Source of the DNA: Mytilinidion resinicola
Taxonomy: Eukaryota; Ascomycota; Dothideomycetes; Mytilinidiales; Mytilinidiaceae
Reading direction: 5' to 3'
Assembly: GCF_010093595.1 (NCBI RefSeq)
Contig: NW_022985444.1
Location: forward strand, 378,676-442,675
DNA: 64,000 nt
The position numbers were made by a program, and so were the translations under genes. This document shows, piece after piece, positions 45,237-58,123 of the stretch. Under the pieces are notes generated by a model. That model saw only the letters and a list, made by a program, of their open reading frames with translations. It searched no databases and was not told the DNA's origin. Numbering within the stretch: position 1 is the first letter of the stretch; every line of letters begins with the position of its first letter.

Positions 45237-46551
45237 CGTCGAATATTGCCAAGCTCCCCAAGGTCCTGAAGCTACACGTGTGCCTGTCAGCGGAGTCGAT
45301 CTATATTTCGGGAGCCGAGTGGTGATGACGCCGGAAGCCACACAGCACAAGGGTGTCTGTGCTTGTGAAAAGGGCACGCCGGATCAATTGGATGTCTCCG
45401 GAGCAAAAGGGCCAAGAGAAGCCAGCAGAGGACGTCAGAGAGAAAGGCAGAAGACGTGGTGTTGTGTTTCGGGTGGACGGGAGCGGGAGCGCGGATCTCG
45501 TGGGCCGAGAGCCACCTCCGCCTTTTGGGCTGAGGGGGGGGGGTTGTACCGAGCTTAATCGGAGTGATGCAGAGAAACACCACCGGCAGCTTGTTATTCG
45601 ATCGTTCAAGCTGTGTGGGGCATTGGGGTTCTTGTGGAGAGCGCGCGACGATTCTCTACCATCCCGCGTCTCGTGAGAGTGGGGGATGCTGGACAGTCAA
45701 CTCAGACGTGTACCGCTTTGGGCACTCTTTGGCACATATTGGGGAAAGTTGGGCAATTGTCCAAGAGACTATTGCTCCAGCAATGTAGGTTTCACTATGA
45801 ATGTACACGTGATTCTATATAGTACTGCTCCATACAAAGACATCTGATAGGAAGAGTGGGAATGCAGAAAGTACGTAGTTCTTCAGTGCCTTGCCATAGG
45901 TATCCGAACACTTTCCTGCCACTGTGGCGGCGGATACAATTCCAGTATGTATACATCTAGCTGACGCTGTCTGGAGTAGCCTCGCGAGCCCAACAGTCGT
46001 CCAAAATGCCGAGCTTCTGTCTCATTCGGAATGCTGAACATACTAGAATATGAGGCTCCTCACGCCAGTACATGACCAGGCATTGTATGTACCTACCCAA
46101 CGAGGAGAGCTCCACCTGCAGACGCGGCACCCATCACCAACAAGGTCCCTCGCATCCCCGCCTGCAACAGTCTAACAATCCCCCGACCCCGCGTCCTAAA
46201 ACCTGGTTGCTCTGCTGATAGTCCGCATTGCCTCTTCCGCCTTGTGTGTTCGATTCATCTAGCAAAGAGGCCGTAGACCCCCCACCCCCCCATCTACCAC
46301 AAACTCCAGCCCCCACCTGAGGATATAACATCGAAGAGACCTTCCACCGGTCTCCAGGCTCTCCACAAAGCACAATTCTCAAACGACTCCTCCGCGCTAG
46401 CCTTGCCAACCTCCTACCCGCTGCACCAGCACGAAACCCGCCCAGGCATCGCCGTCGTGGCACTCCCGCGTGGAGTGTTCACTATCAGAAAGCACACCTT
46501 CCTCGTCTTATTCCCTCTGCAGTTCGCTCGAAACGACGCCTGTACGCCGCC
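45237..46551. other. Intergenic region between DUF202 and RNase H1 genes
   Basis: No gene is seen. It holds a 12-base G run at about 45531-45542, a degenerate repeat copy (listed separately) and the C-rich leader of the RNase H1 gene. Confidence 0.45.
45850..46095. repeat. Degenerate dispersed repeat, copy 2
   Basis: The partner of 9300-9545. The alignable block begins TGACGCTGTCTGG (45961-45973) and continues through CATTCGGAATG. This copy is less T-rich than the other, so the other has suffered more C-to-T change. Confidence 0.55.
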
Positions 46552-47902
46552 ATGGTCAGATCGGCGGCCTCCCCGACCAGCCAGGACGATGCGCGATCTG
46601 AGTCGGCTCAAACAACCGCTTCCTCGGGCACGAAGCGCAAGCGGGCCGCAGAGCAGAAGTTCTATGCTGTGAAGAAGGGCAAGGAGCCGGGCATCTATCA
46701 CAGCTGGGCGGACTGTCTTGATCAGGTCAGGGGTGTCAAGGGGGCCGAATGTAAGCCATTCTCCTGGGAATGTAACAATGTGGAGCAGCACAGGCTAATA
46801 CAACTATTCATAGTCAAGTCTTTCACCTCTCTCATCGAAGCCGAAGGGTTCATCAACGGCAAGCCTACAAAGTCACCCTTGGGCTCGAAATTCTACGCTG
46901 TGCAGAATGGCAGGGTCCCAGGAGTTTACACCGACTGGCCTTCAGCGCAGAAGCAGATCACCGGATGGAAACTCCCAAAACATAAAAGCTTCGGAACTAG
47001 AGCGGAGGCGGAGCGATTCGTTGCAGAGGGCAGCCAAGCAAATGCTGAGAGGAGACAAAGCTCTGTGGCGGATGACTTGGAGTCGGAGATGTCAGTAGAA
47101 GACGGCCGAAACGGATGCAAGGTTGGAGACACTGCGCCATCCTCAAAGAAGATAAGGCGTCGTGAGGGATCCCCTGAGGTTGTGATTTTCACAAATGCAA
47201 ATAGGCGTGCTCGGCAGGACGACGAAGAGCCAGGTACGGGCCCTCTCCCATCAGACGCAGAGGATGGATTTGATCGGACAGTGTTCCTCAACCCCAAGAC
47301 AGGGAAGGTCGAACGCAAGAAGGAAGGGCAGTTGAACGCTACCAAGCTGGTTGCGACGGAGCCCAGAGGCTGGCTTGAGGTATACACGGACGGGAGTTCA
47401 TTAGGCAACGGCAGAGTTGGAGCAATATCTGGCGTCGGCGTCTACTTTGGCCAGGACGATACTCGGTATACTCTTTGTCTACACACTAATATCTACTGTA
47501 TACTAACGATCATCTCGCAGCAATGTTTCCGAAGCACTGAACGGGCTCCGCCAAACCAACCAACGCGCAGAACTTACCGCCATTCAACGTGCGCTTGACA
47601 TTGCGCCCATCGACCGCGACGTCAGGATATATACCGACAGCAAATACAGCATCGAATGTGTCACCAACTGGTGCGTAAAGTGGCAATCCAACGGCTGGAA
47701 GACGTCAGACGGCAAGGTGGTGGAGAATCGCGATATCGTCGAACCCGTCATCAAGCGCATGACAGAGCGGACCCAATGCAACGCCAAAACGGAATATGTG
47801 TATGTGAAGGGCCATGCGAACAACCCCGGAAACACCGCAGCGGACACCCTGGCTGTCAACGGGGCCCGAGCGGCGCAGGCGGCCTTGTCCAGGGGAATCT
47901 GA
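46552..47902 (+). CDS. Ribonuclease H1
   Basis: Exons 46552-46750, 46814-47465 and 47521-47902 give 410 residues. RNase H1 cuts the RNA strand of RNA:DNA hybrids such as R-loops in the nucleus and mitochondria. Seen: two N-terminal hybrid-binding domains, each starting KFYAVKKGKEPGIYHSWADC and KFYAVQNGRVPGVYTDWPSA, an acidic/basic linker, then the catalytic domain with all acidic residues: EVYTDGSSLGNG (Asp), NQRAELTAI (Glu), IYTDSKYSIEC (Asp), and VKGHANNPGNTAADTLA (His loop and final Asp). Length and the double binding domain fit fungal RNase H1. The N-terminus is Arg/Ser/Ala-rich; mitochondrial targeting is possible. Confidence 0.93.
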
Positions 47903-49045
47903 GTGAGGGTTTTGTGGGGAAACATGGGTTTTGCGTTCCTGCGAGGCCGTTTGGGCGTCTTGATGATTATGAAGGGACTGTCTTCTCCACTATCGAGGGC
48001 GGTAATCTCGACCTTCTGTTTCGAAAATCACAGTTATACTGACTATATCCCGGCCGCTATGTACGATAGGCATTAATGGCAGTTGCCTGCTCCTTGCAGC
48101 TAGTTCATACACACTTCTTGACTAACGGCCGGCTTGGCTCGACGTATTTGAGAAGTCTACGGGGATAGGTATCCTTCCGATAGTTCGCGGAGTCTCCTAG
48201 AGTAGCCCAGCAAGGTAAGGAACGGTTTAATACGGCTGGTGACTGTTTCTTTCGGGCATGTGAAAATGTATCGAAACACTTTAAACAGCCTGCACATACC
48301 CGTATTCTTTCGAAGCTCCTACCATCAGTGACGCCATGCGCTATTTCGTACACTCCTCCATTTCCGCCTGTTTCTCTTGTTTCAACTTGATCCGCAATCC
48401 CACTTAATCAAGGCTCCAATCCAATCCGCCGATTGCGCTAGCTCCAGCACCTTGCTGTGTCGAGGTAACTACAAGCGTTAGTTCGAAGCGTTTTCTCAAG
48501 CCGTTGGCACATTTTGTCGTACAGCGTCCAATTGAAGCTGAAGAGCGGCCGCAAAGAAAGTCGCCGCATCTATTTTTGGCATGGTGCCATCGTGACTGGC
48601 GAGTTGCGGTAGTTTCTCACGCGTCCAGAGCCCAAGACGGAAAGTGCAGTTGTTAGGACACGAGCGGTACCACGGTACCACTTGCCCTGTTCCACTTACA
48701 TCACCGCGGTCGTGTTCTCCTGCCGATCAGTGGGGCGCCATCCCTGCCACAACACCAAAAAACACGACAGTCTTAACGTCATTGGGATCTGGTGATCTGG
48801 TGATTTGGTGATCGTGCCTTCTTCAGCACACCCAGCACGGTTTGTGTGCCCGTGACTCTCGGCCCTCGGCTGGAAGAACATGCTGCCTAGGTGAATCCTG
48901 AAGTTTGTACATAACCTCGTCCTTGCTTCGTTATTGTTTCGTTCCATCCTTCGCCTCCCATCCTTCGCATCCTTCTCTTCCTCCTCAAAACCGGAGTCAA
49001 TTGCACACAGCGTCTCTTCTTCACACGCTTCCACACATCGCAAAC
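47903..49045. other. Intergenic region before the secreted protein gene
   Basis: No gene is supported. The 48900-49045 segment is a pyrimidine-rich leader directly before the secreted-protein start. Confidence 0.5.
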
Positions 49046-49704
49046 ATGAAGACATCAACTACTATCATCGCCCTCGCGGCCGCCACCACAACTCTGGCAC
49101 AGTACACCAACCAGTCCGCCCCCTTCAAGCTCCAAATCAAATCCGAGAACGAAACCCTCAACGGCAACTATCTCTACGCCTGCCACGAAGGCGCCGCCAT
49201 TGAAGGTACATCAAACCTCCTCTCACCCCCCAACGCCCAACACCAAGACTAATTCACTATCCAGGCCTCTGCCCCGCCAACGCAATCAATCTCGGTTCCG
49301 CCGGCGCCTCAACCTACAATTTTAACACTTCGGCCTCCACCACCTCCGCCGTCGGTGTCCTCACCTACCTCCTGCAAGGCTCCAACTTCGCCGTCTCGGA
49401 ACCCTTCGCGCTCTCCTACACCCCCTCCACCAACGTCGCCGTCCCGCTCTTCTACCCGGACACCACGTACACCGAGGTCGGCTTCGACGCAGACAACAAG
49501 CTGTTCATCGAGGCGTATGTGGACGACACAGTCACGCCGCTGAAGGACGGGCTCGACAAGGCGAAGGACTACTATCGCTGGGTCGTGTGCGAGACGTATG
49601 CTGGCTATGACTACTATACCCTTGCGTGGGTGATGGGGAAGGCGCCTGCGCAGAATCCGAGTTGCCAGGCTGTGGATGTTGTGAGAGAGTTTGTTAAGGC
49701 ATAG
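49046..49704 (+). CDS. Small secreted protein of unknown function
   Basis: Exons 49046-49205 and 49265-49704 join in phase (59-nt intron) to give 199 residues. A signal peptide is clear (MKTSTTIIALAAATTTLAQ, cleavage about 18-19). The mature part has QSAPFKLQIKSENETLNG, YACHEGAAIEGLCPAN, a Ser/Thr-rich strand region and a C-terminal YYRWVVCETYAGYDYYTLAW with PSCQAVDVVREFV. Four cysteines could form two disulfides. This layout is common among secreted hypothetical proteins of dothideomycetes, some of which are effector candidates; I know no function for it. Two N-glycosylation sequons are present. Confidence 0.8.
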
Positions 49705-50637
49705 ACGACATGATGTCTGGGCATCGGAGTAATGGTATTTGCATGGAGAGCGAGCATGGGATGCATAGCAGGTACTGAGCATTTAATGTTTGTATAATAA
49801 AAGTGAAGCAGTGCTTCTACGCTCTCTGTTAAGAGGAAGTCGGTGTTCTATGGAGGGTGACTCGTGATGTGTAAGGTAGGCTCCCTGTCTCTCGTTTTGA
49901 TATCTCTGCGTCTGTCGATCAGTCTATCCTCTTCTCACGCAACTCTGTATACCGCTCCTTTCAATTATCTACCATGCTCCAATGCATCACTCAAGTAGCA
50001 AACGAGGTAGAGGCTTCTACAATCTCGTAAATCTTCACTCATACCTTTCTAGCGGCTGCACAGTGAAGAAGCGGACGGGATTATAGCCGCTAAAGCCTTC
50101 ACTCTGCTTCGCTCTATCCAGCTTGGAGGCAAAAGTCAGGGCCAATATAAAGATGGCATCCATATAGGGTAAGGCGGGTAGCGCTAACGTAAACAGGTAA
50201 TGCGCTAGCTAAATATCGCCTAGGTTGGCCTATGTTTCTGGCGTCCTAGACGTCAAAAAGATGCCTCCGTCCGCTCCAAACACGAAACTCTCTATCCCAA
50301 CTCCAGCACTGATCTGATTCTAGAATATCTGGAACTGCACGCTCAATGGCCCGAGACGGTTTTAACTGCCATTGGTCCTCTTACACTTGCACGCCTCACC
50401 CGGTCTTCTGGGACGACCATGGGTGAATAATCCTACGACTCGTGGATCTCAACCATAAGACTTGTCATCAAACCACACACACACAAAACCCCGAGAGCTC
50501 CAATATTCATCAATATCTGAGACGTGCCGTTTCATCTTCTCTTTATTTCAAACACTCAACCTCACAGCTCGTGAACGTCGCACCTTACCTTATTCAACAA
50601 GATGGATACGCTATTTCAGATTACATGTCGTACTAAA
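49705..50637. other. Intergenic region before the F-box pseudogene
   Basis: No gene is seen. The DNA is richer in CTA/TAG words than its left neighbour, which may mark decayed repeats, but no partner copy was found in the window. Confidence 0.4.
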
Positions 50638-51836
50638 GATGCCTCAGCAAAGACTGTACCTACCGGGCCGTCGGAAATCCTGCCAGGGCCTTCCCTCCAA
50701 TCGCCCGTCGACTGCCGGTTTTGCCTGCGACAGCTCCACATCCTCCTTTCCTTCAGCTGCCCGTCGATGTGCTTTAGCTCATATTCGATGAGCTTCCTCT
50801 CGAAAGTAAATACCTGCTGTCTAAGTCTTGCACAGCCATGGAGAACGAATTCAGCATGGCCTGTACGAGGGCCATGAGCAAGCTTCCCCCGCAGAAGTTC
50901 ATAGATCTCTGTGTTAAGCTTGATCCTATCATGTCAAACAAACGGCTATGCTCAGCATGCTACAAACTGGTCACTGTGAATACAGCCTCCGACAACCCAC
51001 GCCTTCCATTCTTTGGCCTTCGCCACGCCTGTCCAGCATACTCGAAGTTTTCGGAACCGAAACCTCTCAACTATGGCTATCATTACTGGCTAAGGCCTCA
51101 CCATGTGCAGCTTGCCCTCATGTACACCCGGCTTGGAAGAAAGTACGAAGATGCATTGGCAATGTTGATGGCACCCCGTCTTGTTGAGCTTACGCCAAAG
51201 CACCTGGAAGACATGAGACTTCTTGCTGGCCAGGAGGGTAACCCTTGACTGCAAGCTGCCGCCTTCTTCGCCCTGCCAAAAATATGTGGAAGCACCTTCA
51301 TCTTCCGTAGCCAATGGGTTTTCGGAATGGGGCACAGGATACCTATTACGCCGCAATGTGTTCCCGAAGTCAGGATCTGCCCACACCCGAGCAGCCGCGG
51401 TCAAGCCCCCTTAGAAGCTCTATTTCAGATCTGCCGAGGGATCTCCCTGTACCGGCAAAACCCAACACAGTATGAGTCAGACTGGACTTGTATACATAAA
51501 TCTTGCTCTCGCTGTTCTACGGACTATTGTGTCGAGTTCAGGGGCAACAAATTCTCTTTCAAAATTTGGCAAGACTTCACGGATATTGGCGATCCTATGA
51601 TCGTGTCCTGGAGAATACACCTTCCGGCAACGAGATATTTCCCAGTCTATGGTGATAGTATGCCCATCGCCGGATCCGGCCAATCGCCCGGACAGATACG
51701 AGAACGGTATGAGGGGAAGTCCTTGATTAACGGCCCAAAAGCGACTTTGCAATGTTCCTCAACTTCTTACACCCTATTCACAATCTTGTTGCGTAGGGTA
51801 TCTCAAGACGTTGCTAGAAACCTGAGAGAGATGTAA
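50638..51836 (+). pseudogene. F-box protein pseudogene
   Basis: One frame is readable from about 50638 to 51836 with two stops. A TAG at 50775-50777 sits inside the F-box itself (LPVDVL, stop, LIFDELPLESKYLL) and a TGA at 51246-51248 follows GQEGNP. Both could come from CAG and CGA by a single C-to-T change. After the F-box come a cysteine-bearing segment (NKRLCSACYKLV) and a C-terminal block (CSRCSTDYCVEFRGNKFSFK, then GDPMIVSWRIHL) typical of fungal F-box-like proteins. F-box proteins select substrates for SCF ubiquitin ligases. No in-frame ATG begins the frame, so a 5' exon is missing or lost. Confidence 0.6.
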
Positions 51837-53759
51837 AATGGTGAGAACTGCAAGTTTATTTTGTCTTTCGAAGGTTTGTCGATTGAGTCAGAGACTGGTT
51901 ACTTGCACCACCAAGTTCGTGAAAATCGTGAAATGCTAGTAGCGATCGCTAGCCACGATGAAGTGCAATCGGATATTAGAACCTTAACACCCACCTATAT
52001 GTGTTTTCAGAGCGTGTATACTGGGACCTACGCTTGCCCGTACCTACACATCCGGTGAGGATCAGGGCGAACCCCAAAAGTGCATAGCCCCGTTTTGCGG
52101 CTTAGACATAGACAGCCTCCACCTTTGAACGCCACCTCAACCTGCTTCTCCTTGCAACCTCCCGCAAATTCCACCGTGGAGAATTGGACGAGATGTGAAC
52201 ATAGTAACAGTTCAGCATCGCCGCAGAAGTTGCATTTGTGCAAGACTCGTTCCAGGTAAGAAGCAACAACAAATATACCCAAACTGCTCCTATCCACACG
52301 CGGAAAATGGACCCTCCACCCCCCGACCCATACCCCCCCGACCCCCGGGTGAGTACTATGCGAAAACGACGATCTTGGCCTTCCAGAACGATTTCCATAC
52401 TATAAACCCATGATACGCGTGGCCATTCTCCAACGAGTTACCGATATCCTCACATAATAATCCTAAGCCTGTGTTTATGCCGTTGGAGCCATCGCGTGAA
52501 GATATCTCCAAATCGAACTCTCCCAGCTATGTCCAGTCGCTTTTCTGCCGGTCGTCGATTAATTCGAAGGAAGAGGGACGATGCTTCCTAGAATACCCCG
52601 GCGGTACTGTCACGATCGTTAGCTTCTCTGCAAGAAGCGAATAGGAGAGAACAAGAACGACGGAGAGTTTACACGTATACTAGAGAAGAGACTTTGAAAT
52701 ACCTGGATTTAGATCAAGTTGGTCGGGGTGTTCGAACGAAAATCCCACGGCTGGACACCTAGTCAACAACATCGCGGAGATGATGTGTTCTCGCCCTGAG
52801 ACAACGGAAAGGGGGCGTTCCTCATACAGGATGGGCTTGTCAGAGCTTATGAGCCCACGCAGTGATACTCCACGATCCTTCTCATCATAGGCCAAGAATA
52901 TCCTAACATATTGAAGAGACGAGAACGACCTGATTGCCATTCTCAAACCCCGACACTCTTCCTCTGCTACTCGCTAAGCCATCAGCATGTAACAAGGCGC
53001 AACGCGAGGAATTACAGACCGAGTAGATCGCCATCGCTAGATGCACTAGGTGCGCTCAATTCCAAGACTCTGACATGCTGGGCATGGTGCTTCTTCTTGG
53101 CGAGAGCTTCAAGTTTTCGCAAGCCCCACAGCGAAAGATCCACGCGGATTATGGCAACAAAGAAAGGGGTTCATCAGCCCATAGAATCGTCTGTAGGTTG
53201 ACGCCAACTTGCCCAAGTCACGCTTGATAGATGTTCGAGTACTCTTTTGCGTAGTATTTCTTCTCCTAGGGTATCCAGAAGCGGATACCACCTTTTGGAA
53301 AACATGGTGGACACAAGACTTGTAACTGGGGGGATTTTGGTTGAAAGGAGGTTATTTGCGCCGTTGACATTATAGACTGTAAGGAGAAAGATATCACAGA
53401 ATCTACAAGGCAGCGGCAAGGCATATCCCAGGGTGTCGTTGACAAGGTCAGGTGCCAAGGCAACCTTATAAGGTACCTCCAACACACTGACCGACCAGCT
53501 AAGGTTCGAAAATTCGAGCGATTCTTCCTTGGAGCGAGTTGACTTGGGGCTTGAAAACGGCGAAAATCTCGTTCGTTCTGGGCACTATGATGCCGGTAAG
53601 AGCAGCTGGTTTCAGACGTTGGCTCCGTCGGCAGCGCGACACCCATATCACGCCTCCCGGATTGATCGCGACACCGGAAGCAGTCGCACTGCAACGTGCT
53701 TCAGAGCCGCCTGACAGCTTAGTCGACGAGCACCCAACAGACAAATCGGAAACTCGACG
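51837..53759. other. Region without supportable genes
   Basis: Open frames on both strands are short and unlike known families. Given the dead genes on both sides, this may be decayed coding DNA. A C-run (CCCCCGACCC) lies near 52318-52345. Confidence 0.4.
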
Positions 53760-53771
53760 ACTACAATAGCA

Positions 53772-56700
53772 TCTTCTTAGAGGCTCGGGATGATTTCCTA
53801 GGATCACTTCCGGACGATGAGAAGAGGAACTTTATGCCGTGCGACACGGCGAGCAGCCTCTTAAAAGAAATTTCAAAGTTTTAGGTCCAAGGCGATAATA
53901 TGACATCACTAGACCATGTCCAATCGCAAAGCCTTAGAGCCATATTTCGCGGCCATCGGGTTCATCTCGCAAGCAAATCCATTCGCCGCAATAAAATAGG
54001 GCTCGATATTCCTCATGTTCCAAGTAAGTCTATTTGCTCGCATTCAATATAAAAACCTTCGGTGCACTAAATCGGGGTAATTTTCGAGAAGTTTCGTGTC
54101 TTTTTTCGACGGATTGACGTATACACTCGGTCGGCTTGCTGCTGAAATGCAACAGTACGATGCCCTGGTTAAACTGTGGGAGACTTATAGCCTTGAGCCC
54201 TCACCTAGGCTAAAGTCATCTCTTGTTCAAATCTATGTGGAACTGTTTCGATTCTTGAAGACTGTCGTTAGGATCTTCACCAGAGAAAACAATTGTAAGA
54301 TTTACAATCTTGAGCCCTTTATCCTTCATAAATGTACTAACAATACTCATAGCGAATCGGCACAAACTTCTCGTAGCAGCCAAGCTCGGTTGGCGCCCTT
54401 TTGACGCAAGATTCCAGGAGTTTCGAGACCATCTACTGATCCATCGTGACATAATCGAAAAGGAGATACTACTGGTGACGGTTGACAAGACCTTGAAGCT
54501 CGGTGCTACTGTAACCGGCAGTCTCCTCCTGAACGGAGAAGATAAGAGGCTGTTACGAGAGGCAGTGGCGAGGATGGAAGAATGCTGCAAAGCAAGTGGA
54601 GACCGCCATAAAGGTGAAACTAAACGTATCACTTTTGAGACTATTGCTGATCTCTGATGTTCGCAGATGAGGCTTTCTCGCGTGCACTCGACTGGCTCTC
54701 GGCTACGGATTTCGACCTCGAATTCGAGATAGCTTCCCAGAAACGGACACCAAACACAGCACGATGGCTGTTTGAGACTGGGCGTTTTCACGAGTGGGTA
54801 TCAACCCAATCTACGAGGCCGCCTCGGAGACCAGGCCAATTTGATGACAATGTACTCTGGGTCCACGGTTCGTTCTCTCCGTCGTCTCCGAAGTATATCA
54901 TTTTATCTAACGAATATTCAGGCAATCCGGGGTGTTGTAAGACGATTCTTGCCTACTCCAGCATTGAAGAGCTAAAAACACGCGGCGCTGTCTCATACTT
55001 CTTTTTCAGATTGGACGAGAAAGGGAAGAATGGTGCTTTTGATGCCTACCGAGCTCTTCTCTCACAAAATCTCTCGCCACAAAAGAACAACGCAAACCTG
55101 CTCGACAAGTTTCTATTCATCATGCATGAACCTACAGGGGGCCGGCAAGTCTCTTCGAGGAAGCGGCTCCTGGAACTTCTTGAGATCTGTCTCTCCTTAA
55201 GGAAATCTACAGCGCCCTACATAGTCCTCGATGGGATCGATGAATGTCACCACGGCGGGCAGCTTATTGAGGACCTCCTATGCGTCACCCGCAACGGAAC
55301 AACGACAAAAATCCTCCTTTTCAGCCGACCGCACACGCATTACTTCCTGACGCTGTACTACGTCACCGAAAATACCCAATAGGTCAACAAAACAAGTCAG
55401 ACATACGCATATATCTCGACAACGAGTTTCCAAAGCTCAAACGCAAGTTCTCACAGGATACCAACCTCACTAAGCTAGTCAATCACCTAGTGAAAGGCGC
55501 CGATGGCATGTTTCTATGGGCTTTTCTCATGATCGCTTACCTCAACGGGGCATCCTCCCTAACCCCCTCTCAGCGGGTCGGGATTATTTTGAATATTACC
55601 TTCCCAGAGCGCCTGGAGGATATGTATCAACGGATCATGACACGAATTCGCAGTCGCTACGAGGACGATCGGAAATTCACACGCTTTATCATTACTTGGC
55701 TCCTGTATTCAAGAGTTGCGCTCACTACTAACGCAATGAAAGATTCCGTGGCAATCTGGTCTGGTAATTCTGATTAGCCGGACTTTGAGCGCTCGGTTCT
55801 CCCGAGCTACGCCTGCCTAGTTGAGGCTTTTGAACTACTGAATCAGGCGTATCAAAAGGACGAAGCTCGAGGATTTCGCTTCATTCATCAGTCTGTCAAG
55901 GAGTTCATTCTGGCATCTTCCGGCAATAACCCATTGTATACCACGCCGATTGATGCGCACTACACCATATTTCGGGTATGTCTGGAATACATCATGACGA
56001 GGTTTCCCGACAGGTCGCTCAGTGGAAGGGTTGGAGAGGACGCCTGCCCCAACGAGGTGATCGACAAGTTGCCGCTGTCCCAGTACGCCGCTAGGAACTG
56101 GATGAGTCATCTATGCAACGTCAAGATGAGCAAGTCTAAAAACAAGTCACACACCGAATGCCTTTCAACCGAGCATTGGTCTCATTTGTTGGCTCTGCTA
56201 CTTGGATTTCTGTCCGAAAACGCCATCCTCAAGACATAGATCGAAGCGACATTTTTATTCGAGAAAGGTCCCCGATTTAAAGAATTTCTAGCATGGTCTT
56301 CTAATCACAAGGGAACTCGGAATCCATCCTTAGATGATGATCAAAATGGTGCATTTGACACAAGCTTTAGGTTCTGCGAAGAGCTTCAAGAGCTCATCGA
56401 TGACTGGGGTACTCAGCCGATATCGTCTCCGTCGTCCATATGGTTGGAATGCACATCTTTCACATCCTATAAATACTTCGGCAAATCGGATTCAATGAAC
56501 TATACACCAGGGCGTCCTCGCAGCACGAAGACCTTGTGTGAGATTTCAGAGGCATGACAGACGGGTCTCACATTGGTGTTCTCCGGATTGTACCTTCAAG
56601 GTAGGCATTGCTCTCCTGCTTTCGACTCATCGAACATGTGATTGACAACCTTACAGCTTGTTTATGATACAGAGTGAAAGTGAGGAAATACCATCGCTCT

Positions 56701-57966
56701 GCGAACTCAAGGATGCGTGCAGTGGCTGGCTGACTCATTACCAGATCTTCACTACCGAGCAGAAGCCTCATCTGACCATGGACATAAGCATTACTTTGGA
56801 TGAGAACGAAGTTTTCTTACACATGCACCAATCGCTTTGGTTTGGGACTTGTATACCACAATCGCCACAAGAAGTGGGCTCTCTTTTCAAAATTCAGTTT
56901 CCCGTTGCAATCGGACCATCTCTTGACGCATTCACAGTGCTACGAGATGTATACAAGATACATGCTCAGGATAATCCTGGTCTCGATAGATCATACACGG
57001 CATCCCGCATCGCTTTCGACTTCAACCCGGATGTGGCTCAACGATGGCAAACGTCCTACTTCACAACCAGACTCGCCAAAAGAATGGAAAGTCTCATATG
57101 GGGATGCACAGAAGACGCTATCCCCATAGTGGCTGAAACATATGCTTATTTCCTAACCTTTACCCCGGATGAACGTTACCTTCTTTTTCGGGATGAAGAG
57201 GAGCGGGCTTTCGTAAGTCTTGTTCTCTTCGAACTTCAAGACCCGGTTCAGGGATTTTGGTCGCTCGTCGCGTGGACCCAACGGGTGCTGCCAATTGGGA
57301 AGCAGGTGAGCCTGTCATTTTGTCAAACTCAACCCTTGGCGGCGATATCTTTCGAGGCCCAAGTATTTCTCTGGCCTTTCAAGTCTGGTGAGTGCTCGAT
57401 TCCAAACAGGACTATGCATGTTTCGCAATTGTTTTATAGAGTCGCCCAAACTCTTCGTGTGTCGCCACGACGCCGTCGGTCCAGTGGGCAGGCTGATTGA
57501 TCTCTCGGAGTGCGGGTCATACCTCGTAATACGGGAAGGCTCCTCGTCCCCCTCGCAAGTCCTGCCGGTCCCATCTTGTATTCGCCGCCTCTTGTCAGAG
57601 GGTGAACCGCGCGCTAGACAAGGGGCCGTGGAGATTGCACAGGGAGGGGACCTGATACAATTCGGTAACAATAATTTGTCTCTTGCGGGATTAGGCATTG
57701 GCTCTGGCAGCCTCATACCCAAGAACTCCAGCATTGTGGCCGCCGATGGAAGAGCAAAAGGCATCGGCGTGGTACGCTCATCCGATAGAGTAACAATCCA
57801 ACTATGGGAAAGCTCGGGCGCAAGTGCAGACATGCGCGAGACTCAGGTTGAACTCACAAAGCTGCCGGAGTGGGATTGCGTGGAGTCGGCCGCCGCGTCG
57901 ATTCCGGCTCCACGGGCTGGAGATGACGAGATCAAGGTCATTTTGAACAAGAAGCAGAGGCGATAG
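53772..57966 (+). pseudogene. NLR (NACHT/STAND) pseudogene with WD40-like C-terminus
   Basis: Recognisable parts run in order. The fungal STAND N-terminal region (about 53772-54656) includes FLEARDDFLGSLPDDEKRNF, ALEPYFAAIGFISQANPFAA and KLLVAAKLGWRPFDARFQEF. The NACHT region (54657-55382) has Walker A as HGNPGCCKT, where Cys replaces the usual Gly before Lys, and Walker B as YIVLDGIDEC. The post-NACHT region (55382-56239) includes GADGMFLWAFLMIAYL and GFRFIHQSVKEFIL, and a propeller-like C-terminal part lies at 56560-57966. Damage: TAG at 53882-53884, 53997-53999 (after FAAIK, where relatives have Trp), 55775-55777 and 56237-56239 (after LKT, where Trp is usual), and frameshifts near 55340 and 56550. 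Introns at 54296, 54870, 56600 and 57387 still look spliceable. Such proteins are fungal NOD-like receptors for self/non-self recognition. Confidence 0.75.
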
Positions 57967-58123
57967 AATGCGCCATATGAGCCCGATCCGAGGTTGCCTG
58001 CTATCATTCATCGAGACATTGCAACACTGCAAGTTCGACCGAGAAACTTGTTGGAGTCGAGCTCCGGTATTTGAAGTCGTAAGAAAGGGAATGGTGATCC
58101 AGCAGACCGTCTATGACTAGTAC

